Shown here piece after piece: positions 1-8,071 of a stretch of 25,504 bases of DNA. The notes beneath the pieces are model-generated. The model was not told the origin of the DNA. It was given only the letters and a program-made list of their open reading frames with translations, and did not search any database. A program made the position numbers and the translations under genes. How positions within the stretch are numbered: position 1 is the first letter of the stretch; the number at the start of each line of letters is the position of its first letter. The DNA is from SURF-55 sp040755195 (GTDB lineage: Bacteria; Bacillota; Desulfotomaculia; Desulfotomaculales; Ammonificaceae), in contig JBFMBL010000040.1 in the NCBI GenBank assembly GCA_040755195.1, positions 1-25,504 on the forward strand. The letters are read 5' to 3'.

Positions 1-1
1 T

Positions 2-73
2 GACTATAAAGAGATTGTTAAGGTCGACAGGGACCGCGCCGGCGGCAAACAGGACCTCTACCGGGATGGTTGA
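2..73 (+). CDS. C-terminal end of an unidentified protein (partial)
   Basis: An open frame enters from the left edge and ends at TGA 71-73, giving 23 residues that end in KQDLYRDG. The peptide is charged and ends in a normal-looking soluble tail. I do not recognise the family from so short a piece. It is the only plus-strand gene left of 4.6 kb and runs towards murI, which is on the other strand. The frame could be chance, since only 24 codons are visible. Confidence 0.4.
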   Translation, partial: DYKEIVKVDRDRAGGKQDLYRDG

Positions 74-111
74 AGTTAAACCGACCTTCATAAATCGAAT
101 CCGCCTTAATT

Positions 112-150
112 GAGAAGTGAGAGGTGCGAGGTGAGAAGTTGGAATTCGGA
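112..150. repeat. Heptad-periodic purine-rich tract
   Basis: The tract reads as successive 7-nt variants of GAGAAGT and GAGAGGT. Similar tracts lie at 9269-9298, 11549-11653 and 19256-19325. It lies in the intergenic space left of murI and has no coding sense. Confidence 0.55.
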
Positions 151-219
151 GTACAACTTACTTGAAAAATCCCCGCTACCTTGTTATCCTCCAACCTTTA
201 AATCGTTCGTTTTCAACCT

Positions 220-1014
220 TTAGATATCCACCCTTGTTGCCTGCAGCGACAACCCGGAACATAAACGCCCGGCCAACCTGTTGAATTCTCCGGCATCACC
301 GCTGACGAAAAAGTCATGCCGGACTTTGTCTGCAACGGCAAGCATACCCCGCCGCGAAAGTTCCGCCTGCGCCTCGATGACCGTCGCCTCGGCCGGGTCG
401 ACCAGCGCCGCTTCGGAGCCTAAGATATCGGCGATATACTGCTTGAAAAAAGGGTAATGCGTGCAGCCTAAAATAAGGGTATCGATGCCTGCCTGTTTTA
501 ACGGTGTCAGGTATTTTGCCAGCGCTTCTTTAGCCTCGTACGTATCCGTCCTGCCGGTTTCCACAAGCGGCACCAAAAGAGGCGCCGCTTCAGAAAACAC
601 TTTAACCCCGGGATCAAACCCGGCTATCGCTTTCGGGTACGAGCCGCTTTTAACCGTCGCTTCGGTTGCGAGAAGCCCGATGCGCTTGTTCACCGTAGCC
701 TTAACCGCTGCTTTAGCCCCCGGCTCGACAAGGCCGATCATCGGCACCGGGTATCTTTCTCTCAAGATGCCGATAGAAACGGAAGAACTGGTATTACAGG
801 CAAAAATAACACATTTAACATTCTGGGTCAAAAGAAACCTGATAATCCTGTCACCCAGTTGCACCAGATCGTCCGTTGAACGTCCCCCGTATGGTACGTG
901 CGCGGTATCACCGAAATATACTACAGATTCCCGGGGCATAATGCGCACTACCTGCTCAAAAACCGTGAGTCCCCCTACTCCCGAATCAAACAGTCCTACC
1001 GGTCGATTGTCCAC
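220..1014 (-). CDS. murI: Glutamate racemase
   Basis: Cofactor-independent racemase that interconverts L- and D-glutamate in the cytoplasm, supplying D-Glu for peptidoglycan. The 264 residues match the usual family length. The N-terminus has the DSGVGGL motif (Asp10, Ser11). The two catalytic cysteines are seen in ACNTSS (Cys73) and GCTHYPF (Cys184, with His186), and the substrate loop GDTAHVPYG is present. The start is GTG, with GGAGG eight bases upstream. The gene is last of three minus-strand genes (histidine kinase, amidase, murI), two of which concern the cell wall. A weak hairpin at 1137-1158 separates it from the kinase gene, so it may have its own promoter in 1015-1136. The assignment is secure. 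Confidence 0.97.
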   Translation of the reverse strand: MDNRPVGLFDSGVGGLTVFEQVVRIMPRESVVYFGDTAHVPYGGRSTDDLVQLGDRIIRFLLTQNVKCVIFACNTSSSVSIGILRERYPVPMIGLVEPGAKAAVKATVNKRIGLLATEATVKSGSYPKAIAGFDPGVKVFSEAAPLLVPLVETGRTDTYEAKEALAKYLTPLKQAGIDTLILGCTHYPFFKQYIADILGSEAALVDPAEATVIEAQAELSRRGMLAVADKVRHDFFVSGDAGEFNRLAGRLCSGLSLQATRVDI

Positions 1015-1136
1015 TCCTCAGACCTCCACAAGTATTCACCCTGTACTTAAGTTGCCGAGTTATCTCTTTTCATATCCATCATGCTCAAACAAACCATCAC
1101 ACAAAAATAAAAGCACCTCTTAACTTCCCAAACAAA

Positions 1137-1158
1137 TTTTAAGAGTCTTGCTCTTAAA
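1137..1158 (-). terminator. Possible weak intrinsic terminator after the histidine kinase
   Basis: On the minus strand an 8-bp perfect stem (TTTAAGAG/CTCTTAAA with a 5-nt loop) is followed by a T-rich run AATTTGTTT. The stem is AT-rich, so termination would be inefficient. It sits 33 bases beyond the kinase stop codon. Confidence 0.35.
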
Positions 1159-1190
1159 TAATACCGGGAATTCAGGGTGCTGTCCCGACG

Positions 1191-2993
1191 CTATATATTA
1201 TTCACCTTTTTGGCGGCAAGTCCTTCTGAAGCCGCATTTTCGGCGTCAACGGCCATTGGCAGTTTAATCAGAAAACGCGTACCCTTTCCTTCTTCGCTCT
1301 GAATCTCTATCCTCCCGTGATGATCCTCGATGATCCGGTAACTTATGGCCAACCCCAATCCGGTGCCATCGTCCTTCGTAGTGAAAAAGGCTTCTCCGAG
1401 CCTGGAGAAATGCTCCGGAGCGATGCCTACGCCGGTATCCGCCACCTCCAGGACCACCCATCCCCCCGACATGTCGGGAGCAATACGAACCACGAGCCGC
1501 CCCCCGGAAGGCATGGCCTGAAAGGCATTTTGAATGAGGTTGTGAAGCACCTGCTTGACCTGTTCCGGATCGGCGAAAACGTTCGGCGTGTCAGGCATAC
1601 ATTCATAAATAATTTCGATACCTTTTGAGGCCGCTTGGTTTTCAACGACCATAAGAATGTCCTTTACCACACGCTCCAGACTTAACAACACCGGCCGGAA
1701 CTCGCCCGAACGAGCAAGATAAAGAAAACTGCGGATGATTTCGTTAACCCGGTCGATTTCGGATAAAACCACATCCAGATACTCGCGCTCCTTACCTCCG
1801 AATGTGGCTTTCTCAGTAAGTAGTTGGATAAAGCCCCTAACAGAGGTAAGCGGGTTTTTGATCTCGTGTATAAGACCGGCGGCCAGTTTTCCCATTGCCG
1901 CCAGTTTCTCCGCTTTCTCAAGCGCGGCAGGCAGGAACCTGTCATTGTCATAAACATGCTCCGTCGGACCGCCTGCCTGAACGAATTCCTGATAGGCCAT
2001 GTTGTAGCGGTAAGAAACCTCACGTGAGATATAATCGGCCGCGGAATCAACCAGCTGACGCGCCGTAATCTTCTCCTTCCTCTGCATAAGCGCCCTGGCT
2101 ATCCCCGCCCGCTCCCTGAGCAACGGTACGCTTATTTTAAGCCGCTGCCCTACTTTCACCAACTCCGCGCTTGCGGGGATATCACCCACGCCGACAACCA
2201 GTGCCCCCAAAGGATACAACACCTTTGAGAACTCTAAAGATACCGGTGCGGCGTGAAGTGTAAGCTCTCCCGGGCAGGGAAGCATCACCGTACGACGTTC
2301 AATGACCGCACGCACACTCGCCAGCCACCGTACGTAGCGGCAGGGCGTAACCCCGCTTATCCTTAGCGGCGACTCCGCAACGGTACGGCAGTAAGGGGTA
2401 CCGACACATTCAATAGGCGCCAGCCAGCGATCCTTGGAAATCCACGGGGGGGAAGGGCTGACGGGTATAAACGTGGCCGTGGTGTTTAAAAGACTTGTAA
2501 GCAGGCGCACAAAATTACCCGTCGTCTCAGGGTCAAGAGCGGTTGAGCCGGTTACCTGAAACGGCGGTAACAGCCCTTTTGGCCCCAGAAATTGCTTCCA
2601 GGCTTCGTTGGTTTCCCCGTTGATCTTTCGCTGGCTGAAGGAAGCGTTCGCTTCCGCAATCCGAAGCAGGTTTTCAACCCGGGCGATAAATTCCTCTTGC
2701 AAGGTAGGATCAAGCAGGTCATCCACCCACGGCATCCGTACAGGGGGCTCAAGCGGACTTTCCGCCACAACCGCGACAAGTGCGCGCGTCACCGCTTTAA
2801 TTTCACGGCATAAGGTCCAGTTTTCACGTTGCGCGTGGTGTTTGGGCAATATTACAACCGCCGGGTTTTTTTTACGCAACTCCCGCCGAAAGCCTGCCTC
2901 TTCAACGAAAAAAACCGGAAATTTAGCTCCAAGCGGCTCATACCACGCTTCGTTACTTTCTGAGAAGACCAGAATTTCTTGTTTAAAAGACAT
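1191..2993 (-). CDS. Soluble sensor histidine kinase with degenerate receiver-like and PocR-like N-terminal regions
   Basis: Cytoplasmic two-component sensor kinase of 600 residues with no membrane segment. The C-terminal half is a standard kinase core: H-box GLIHEIKNPLTS with phospho-acceptor His376, N-box with Asn489, G1 DTGVG (about 520), F-box FFTTK and G2 GTGLGL (about 544). Residues 1-115 resemble a receiver fold, but the position of the phospho-Asp reads VVILPK, so it should not be phosphorylated there. Residues 150-295 contain several cysteines and a segment ending APVSLEFSK...GALVVGVGD that recalls PocR-type ligand-binding domains; this is tentative. I chose the ATG at 2993 because AGGAGG lies four bases upstream. 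An in-frame GTG at 3014 lacks such a site. There is no response regulator nearby, so it is an orphan. Sporulation-type signalling is possible but unproven. Confidence 0.9.
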   Translation of the reverse strand: MSFKQEILVFSESNEAWYEPLGAKFPVFFVEEAGFRRELRKKNPAVVILPKHHAQRENWTLCREIKAVTRALVAVVAESPLEPPVRMPWVDDLLDPTLQEEFIARVENLLRIAEANASFSQRKINGETNEAWKQFLGPKGLLPPFQVTGSTALDPETTGNFVRLLTSLLNTTATFIPVSPSPPWISKDRWLAPIECVGTPYCRTVAESPLRISGVTPCRYVRWLASVRAVIERRTVMLPCPGELTLHAAPVSLEFSKVLYPLGALVVGVGDIPASAELVKVGQRLKISVPLLRERAGIARALMQRKEKITARQLVDSAADYISREVSYRYNMAYQEFVQAGGPTEHVYDNDRFLPAALEKAEKLAAMGKLAAGLIHEIKNPLTSVRGFIQLLTEKATFGGKEREYLDVVLSEIDRVNEIIRSFLYLARSGEFRPVLLSLERVVKDILMVVENQAASKGIEIIYECMPDTPNVFADPEQVKQVLHNLIQNAFQAMPSGGRLVVRIAPDMSGGWVVLEVADTGVGIAPEHFSRLGEAFFTTKDDGTGLGLAISYRIIEDHHGRIEIQSEEGKGTRFLIKLPMAVDAENAASEGLAAKKVNNI

Positions 2994-3014
2994 TCGTTCC
3001 TCCTGAATACTCAC

Positions 3015-4568
3015 TCATACTTGATTGAAGAAGGCTTCCAACCCTTCAACCACAGCCTTTGCAGCAGCCTCCCGGAACCAACTGGTGTTCAAAAGCTGTT
3101 CCTCTTCCGGGTTGGAAACAAAAGCCGTTTCAATAAGCGCGGAAGGCATCGACGAAGTACGCAACACCACAAAGTTCGCGGTGTAAAGTCCTAAATCCTT
3201 CCTTTTCAGATTTTCTATGAGTGCTTTTTGAAGACACAAAGCTAAAAGCTCTCTTTTTGCTCTTTGCGCCCCGAGAAGCGGATCACTCGCCGGCGCGTAC
3301 CAGTAGGTGCTGGTACCGCTTTCCGAAGCACGAACGTTAGCGTTGGCATGCACGGAAACGAAGACATCGGCTCCCAGGGAATTGGCCATCGGGCCGCGCG
3401 CGTAAAGGTCCACGTCTACATCCGCCTCACGGGTCAGGTAGACCTGCGCCCCACGGCGTCTCAGTTCTTGCGCGGCAAGCTCCGCAACCGTTAGATTAAC
3501 ATCCTTCTCCAGCAAACCCTTTGATCCTATAGCTCCCGTCTCACGGCCGCCGTGGCCGGGGTCGAGTACGATAATCTTGCCTGTCACCGCATAGGGCTTA
3601 CCCGTGTACAAACGCAGTCGCAAAACCTGTTTATCCAAAGAAGCGACGGAATCCCAGTAAACCTCTCCCGCCGTGGTCTTCAGCTCAAAAACAACCCGGG
3701 CAACCGCAGGATTCTCGCTCAACCAACCGGCACGAACCTTAGAAACAATGCCGGAGTCAACGTTCTGCGGCTCGGGAAGCTGCCCCGGAGGCAGCCCGGT
3801 AACATTCACCATCAGCAGGCACGGGTCCAAAAATCTTTGAATCTCTGTGGTTACAGGACAACAGAAAACCATTGTGAACTCCGTCCCGTTCTTTTCCGTA
3901 CTAATATCCATCAACACGCCCTTGTTGTCGCCGCGGCTAACCGGAATCGGATCCTGCACCGGTCCGCCCGCGCCAGGTGTAATTCCAGGGGAAGACGGCG
4001 CTGCGGCTGCCGGTTTATCCTCATCCTTTTCCACCGCAGGAGGCAACTCCGGGGCGGCACAAGCCTTTACAAGCCACCCGGCTACCCAGCAAATACTCCC
4101 GCCGGCCAAACGTACTTTGTACCATGAACCGGAACGTTCAACAACCGTTAACCGGGTGCCCCTGGAAACCTGTCCGACCTTAGGGTAATCGCTCCCGGGA
4201 CCACTACGCAGATTGAGCGTCGCTACGTTCACTTCCACCGCTGTTGACACCGATCCGGCCCGGCTTGTTACGCTGCTTGAACCGGACCCGCTTTCTGTTT
4301 TAACCAACCACCCTGCCACCCAGCAGATCTTTCCGCTCGAGAGCTTTACCTTGCACCATGAGCCTGCCCGTCCCAAAACCGTCAGCCGTGCTCCCCGGGA
4401 AACCTGCCCAACTTTCGGATAGTCGCTGCCCGGGCCGGCACGCAGGTTTACGGAATCGCCGTTGACAATTATGGTTTCCGCACCGGCCACCGAGGGAACA
4501 ATCATAAATATAAATAGCAAAAAGCTGAATATTACTCCTGTTATGCATATTCTTGGCAGTCGCGGCAA
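3015..4568 (-). CDS. Exported N-acetylmuramoyl-L-alanine amidase with two SH3b domains and an AMIN domain
   Basis: Zinc amidase that cuts the bond between N-acetylmuramic acid and L-alanine in peptidoglycan, acting outside the membrane. The 517 residues show a signal peptide (1-30, ending SVAGA), two bacterial SH3 wall-binding domains (about 33-90 and 113-169), a Pro/Ala-rich linker (171-205), an AMIN domain (about 217-320) and a C-terminal Amidase_3 domain (332-515). The zinc and catalytic residues are visible: His339 in LDPGHGG, Glu354 in GLLEKD, His407 in SVHANA and Glu480 in ALIETAF. The start is TTG with a GGGGGG site upstream. It is divergent from the L,D-transpeptidase gene and directly upstream of the histidine kinase. 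Roles in daughter-cell separation or spore cortex and germination are both possible. Confidence 0.93.
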   Translation of the reverse strand: MPRLPRICITGVIFSFLLFIFMIVPSVAGAETIIVNGDSVNLRAGPGSDYPKVGQVSRGARLTVLGRAGSWCKVKLSSGKICWVAGWLVKTESGSGSSSVTSRAGSVSTAVEVNVATLNLRSGPGSDYPKVGQVSRGTRLTVVERSGSWYKVRLAGGSICWVAGWLVKACAAPELPPAVEKDEDKPAAAAPSSPGITPGAGGPVQDPIPVSRGDNKGVLMDISTEKNGTEFTMVFCCPVTTEIQRFLDPCLLMVNVTGLPPGQLPEPQNVDSGIVSKVRAGWLSENPAVARVVFELKTTAGEVYWDSVASLDKQVLRLRLYTGKPYAVTGKIIVLDPGHGGRETGAIGSKGLLEKDVNLTVAELAAQELRRRGAQVYLTREADVDVDLYARGPMANSLGADVFVSVHANANVRASESGTSTYWYAPASDPLLGAQRAKRELLALCLQKALIENLKRKDLGLYTANFVVLRTSSMPSALIETAFVSNPEEEQLLNTSWFREAAAKAVVEGLEAFFNQV

Positions 4569-4637
4569 CGATTAGCCCCCCACACAAAAATACTACCATT
4601 TATCTGTTCGTCACATTTCGTCAAATTCCTCCCAGAG

Positions 4638-5702
4638 TTGGTGAAAAAATGCCTTAAAATTAAGCAGACAAAAGAGAAAATTTATACCGAGTTATCGGCC
4701 GCCCCGAAAATCTTTAATAAGCCGCGCGTAAAACCGCCACCAGGGCTCTTTCTTCGGGGTTCTTCGCTCGCATTAAACAAAATGGGGAAGTTGTTTCGGG
4801 TCTTTGGGGATTTTACGGCACTCCGCCATAAGACGAATAACCGTGCGCAACAGCACTGCAAACTAAGGGAAAGAAAAAAAGGAGGGGTTTCTCTGATTGT
4901 TCTCCTGGTAAGTCTTCTACTGGTATTTCTGCCGTTACCGGCGCTGGCCGGTACTGAAACCGGCGCTTCAACCGCCGTAACCGGCACTATGACACCGGCT
5001 CCGGAACAGAATGCGCCGGCTCTGTTCCCTTGCGGCGAGGCCCTTACGGATTCAGACAGCATACCTGCCGGCAAGCTGCAATCTTTCTTCCAGAGTCTCA
5101 CCTCCCGCTGGATTCAGGCGGTTACCGGACAACAGGAGGCCAATCCGGCCACTATATTGATCGACGTCCACCGCCGCCGGTTGTTGTTGTTTTGCGGCAG
5201 GCGGCTTCACGGTTCCTATCCCGTGGCTGTGGGCAAGCCGGGCACCCCGACACCGGTAGGCAACTGGCAAATCAGCCGCAAGGCGATGAACTGGGGTACG
5301 GGTTTCGGCACGCGCTGGATAGGTTTGAACGTACCCTGGGGGATATACGGCATCCACGGAACAAATAAACCGTGGTCCATCGGCGGCTATGAAAGCGGCG
5401 GCTGCATCAGGATGTTCAACGAGGATGTGGAAACGGTCTACCCCCTCGTACGCGCGGGAACCCCTGTGATTATTGTAGGGGATGTTTTAAGAGGCCCGCG
5501 GCACATCAGGCAGGGGGATAACGGGTGCGACGTTATTGAGGTGCAACGGGTGTTGAAACGCTGGGGTTTTTACGACGGGCCGATCGACGGGCGCTTCGAG
5601 CAGCCGACCATCGATGCCGTGCGGAGGTTCCGGAAAGCGCACCGATTGCCTCTTCTCGACGACGTCGTGGACGATGACGTTTACCGTTTACTCGGCCTCT
5701 GA
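4638..5702 (+). CDS. L,D-transpeptidase (YkuD domain) with C-terminal peptidoglycan-binding domain
   Basis: Cell-wall enzyme that makes L,D cross-links in peptidoglycan. The YkuD domain (about 171-281 of the long frame) carries the catalytic signature HGTN (His240) and SGGCIRM (Cys256, Arg258). A PG_binding_1 repeat follows at 290-354. Residues 86-104 are a hydrophobic signal sequence ending LPALAG. The frame opens at TTG 4638, giving 354 residues, but the first 80 look unlike coding sequence for this family. A strong GGAGGGG at 4881-4887 lies just before the signal peptide, with only CTG (4893) or ATT (4896) in frame there. The true start may therefore be at 4893-4896; ATG 4782 is another option without a ribosome site. 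The gene is divergent from the amidase. Confidence 0.9.
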   Translation: MVKKCLKIKQTKEKIYTELSAAPKIFNKPRVKPPPGLFLRGSSLALNKMGKLFRVFGDFTALRHKTNNRAQQHCKLRERKKGGVSLIVLLVSLLLVFLPLPALAGTETGASTAVTGTMTPAPEQNAPALFPCGEALTDSDSIPAGKLQSFFQSLTSRWIQAVTGQQEANPATILIDVHRRRLLLFCGRRLHGSYPVAVGKPGTPTPVGNWQISRKAMNWGTGFGTRWIGLNVPWGIYGIHGTNKPWSIGGYESGGCIRMFNEDVETVYPLVRAGTPVIIVGDVLRGPRHIRQGDNGCDVIEVQRVLKRWGFYDGPIDGRFEQPTIDAVRRFRKAHRLPLLDDVVDDDVYRLLGL

Positions 5703-5722
5703 CCCGACTTTGCAATACTTTT

Positions 5723-6640
5723 TTAAGCTTTAGGCGCCGCGTCCAGTATTCTAAGGGAGGGTTTCAAGCCGATCTTTTTTATCAGATTTAAATAATCCTC
5801 GGACGTGGTGTCTTCCCACCTTTTTCCCAAAAGGGCCAATAAAACGGCTTCCATTACGTTGGTCCCGAAGGAGCGCCCGGCAAGTTCCGGCGTAGTCGTC
5901 ACTAAAATTTTTGCGCCCCGGTCTTTCAGTAAGGCTTCGTCTTTCTTGGTGGTGGTATTGGTAAGAATAATCTTTCCGGATATCGAGAGCGGCAAATACC
6001 TTTTTATGTAATGAAAATCACCGGCGATTACTTCCGCCCATTCATAATAACGCCCGTATTTGGGTGTCTCCTGTTCCTGTTTTTCGCCTGTAGGATAAAG
6101 TATCTTAAAGGAAAGCCGCCCTAAAATCGGAAGAATAAGCGCGGCCAGCACTGAAATCGTAAATAGGCTTCTAACCGGAATCGGAATCCCAAGACCAAAA
6201 ATCAAGTCGCCGAAAATGACCTTCGCACCGTTTTGAACCAGGGCTTCAGCCATTCCAAAACGATCAACCGCGCTAACCAGTAAAACCCGCTGTCCTTTTC
6301 GCAGGATTCCTTCCTGGAAAAGCTGGTTAACCACCTGCCGTTCCAGGGTGTTCTTTAGACCTGAGCCGTCACAAGCCGGTGTTACTTTCAAGGCGTTAAG
6401 GAGTTTTAACCCGTCTTTTATGGGATACCGCCTTTTTCGGGCTACCAGGTAAACGTCTATTCCGCCGAGCCCGATCGCATCCACGTTGCCGTCAAGCTCC
6501 CGTAGCAAAGCCACCGCCTTTTCCAAGTCGCCGTCCGTACCGCGCCGGCTGATCTCGAATCTCTCGCCAAGCAAATCGACGGTTACCGTATGGTCGCGTT
6601 TGGAAGAACCGAGGCTCACGCTTACAACCTTTTTCAGCAA
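5723..6640 (-). CDS. Conserved Rossmann-like protein, of the type often auto-named quinate 5-dehydrogenase
   Basis: Protein of 305 residues resembling a conserved clostridial family that carries the automatic name quinate 5-dehydrogenase. I recall the family from motifs such as GLGGIDVYLV, SAVDRFGMAEAL and DGSGLKNTLER; I cannot confirm the enzyme activity. There is a Rossmann-like strand-loop-helix near RVLLVSAVDRFGM, a hydrophobic stretch (about 155-180) that could be a buried helix pair, and a motif TTPELAGRSFGTNVMEA near the C-terminus. No other shikimate or quinate gene is nearby, so the name is weak. The start TTG at 6640 follows a run of seven G with spacing of three to four bases. The longer frame to 6697 lacks a ribosome site. 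It converges with the L,D-transpeptidase, 20 bases away. Confidence 0.7.
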   Translation of the reverse strand: MLKKVVSVSLGSSKRDHTVTVDLLGERFEISRRGTDGDLEKAVALLRELDGNVDAIGLGGIDVYLVARKRRYPIKDGLKLLNALKVTPACDGSGLKNTLERQVVNQLFQEGILRKGQRVLLVSAVDRFGMAEALVQNGAKVIFGDLIFGLGIPIPVRSLFTISVLAALILPILGRLSFKILYPTGEKQEQETPKYGRYYEWAEVIAGDFHYIKRYLPLSISGKIILTNTTTKKDEALLKDRGAKILVTTTPELAGRSFGTNVMEAVLLALLGKRWEDTTSEDYLNLIKKIGLKPSLRILDAAPKA

Positions 6641-6729
6641 ATACCCCCCCTTAAGGAACCGATCTAAGCATCTTGCAGCGGAAGGACCGCAAACCAAAAA
6701 ATTTCCTTAACATTTTAGCCGAAGCCGCT

Positions 6730-6757
6730 AAAAAAAACAAGGCCCGGCAAACGGGCC
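6730..6757 (-). terminator. Intrinsic terminator of dinB
   Basis: On the minus strand GGCCCG-loop-CGGGCC is followed after three bases by eight T. It lies 100 bases beyond the dinB stop codon and is a textbook rho-independent terminator. Confidence 0.85.
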
Positions 6758-6856
6758 GTCTCCCGCCGAGGCTTCTGGGTAAGAGTATGGCGAAAGATTA
6801 TCAGCCTGCCAGCGAAACCTCAATATTAAACTATTTTCCTTCTCCGATTTCTGAAA

Positions 6857-8008
6857 TTAGTCGCGGTGCATAAGACGCCTGGCCCTGAAAACCACCTGGC
6901 GGCCGTATCTGGCCCGCAAGCCGTCAAGGGCGTTTTCTACCCGCCGGAGCTTTTCGTCCGCACCCGAAGGCGGTAAAAGAGAAAGCTGTTCCCAAGCCGT
7001 AAGACCCGAGGCCTTGATGCCCACCAGGCGCCACGGCGGCCTCCCGCTATGTTGATCAAACAGTTCGCACGCCGCCCTGTAAAGCGCCACACCGCTGTCT
7101 GTGGCTTCAAAAAGAGTGACGGAACGGGTGATGGTACGGAAACTGGCGAACCTGAGCTTCAGGGTAACGGTTCTTGCCTTTGCCCCGCCGGCACGCAGCC
7201 GGTGGCCGACTTCCTCGGCCTGGGTCATCAGTACCGCAAGAATGTGATCACGGTCGGCCACATCTTGAGGGAAGGTGGTCTCTTCCGAAACCGACCTGGC
7301 CCGGCGGACAAGCGTAAACTCGCGAGTGTCCAACCCTTGCGCGTAACGCTGAAAAGCAACCGAAGCGTTGCCTAACACGCCTCTAAGCAACTCCACGGGC
7401 GCGGCGACAAGGTCGCCCACGGTTACGACACCAACGCCGGCCAGCCTTTCGGCCGATTTGGGACCCACGCCGGGCAGGACGTCTGCAGGCAGCGGCCACA
7501 ATACTTCGGGGACATCCGCCGGCCAGAGCGCTTTCAAGCCGTTGGGCTTCGCAAGACCGCAGGCGATCTTTGCCAGCAGTTTATTGGTGGAAACCCCGAT
7601 AGAAAGGGGAAGGTTGAGTTCCCGGCTGACAACAGCGCGGATTTCCGCCGCCGTTACCATGCCGGTTCCTTTCTCCACAGCCAAATAGGCCTCATCTATT
7701 GAAACAACCTCGATTTCCGGGGTAAACCGCTCCCACACCCTCCTGACCCGGCCTGATACCTCCCGGTAGCGGCGGAAGTCTACCGGCAGGAGTACAGCTT
7801 CGGGACACAGTTTCATCGCCCGGCGGACAGGCATGGCGGAATGCACGCCGAATCGTCTGGTCTCATAGGAGCAAGTGGCGACTACGCCCCGCGCTTCGGG
7901 GCTGCCGCCGACAATGACGGGTTTGCCGCGATACTCCGGGTGGTCGCGTTGTTCCACGGAAGCGAAGAAGGCATCCAGATCGCAGTGAAGAATGTCGCGC
8001 GCCTTCAT
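6857..8008 (-). CDS. dinB: DNA polymerase IV (Y-family)
   Basis: Error-prone translesion DNA polymerase of 383 residues. The catalytic carboxylates are present: Asp10 in HCDLDAFFASVE, and Asp105/Glu106 in SIDEAYL. The fingers/palm signature ATCSYETRRFGVHSAMP is intact. The helix-hairpin-helix region LPGVGPKSAERLAGVG and a C-terminal little-finger domain follow. It ends without an obvious beta-clamp box, which I could not confirm either way. I chose ATG 8008, preceded by AAGGAGA; the frame extends nine residues further without a better site. The gene lies 63 bases after the rlmI-type gene on the same strand and has its own terminator. I saw no LexA-type operator upstream. Confidence 0.96.
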   Translation of the reverse strand: MKARDILHCDLDAFFASVEQRDHPEYRGKPVIVGGSPEARGVVATCSYETRRFGVHSAMPVRRAMKLCPEAVLLPVDFRRYREVSGRVRRVWERFTPEIEVVSIDEAYLAVEKGTGMVTAAEIRAVVSRELNLPLSIGVSTNKLLAKIACGLAKPNGLKALWPADVPEVLWPLPADVLPGVGPKSAERLAGVGVVTVGDLVAAPVELLRGVLGNASVAFQRYAQGLDTREFTLVRRARSVSEETTFPQDVADRDHILAVLMTQAEEVGHRLRAGGAKARTVTLKLRFASFRTITRSVTLFEATDSGVALYRAACELFDQHSGRPPWRLVGIKASGLTAWEQLSLLPPSGADEKLRRVENALDGLRARYGRQVVFRARRLMHRD

Positions 8009-8071
8009 ATTCCCTTGTCTCCTTAAACTGCGCAAGACATGTTGATCAAGCGAAAACCGCTGACCGGAGTT

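Noticed and set aside
8009..8071. LexA-type SOS operator before dinB
   Set aside because: No CGAAC-N4-GTTCG-like sequence was found in the short space.
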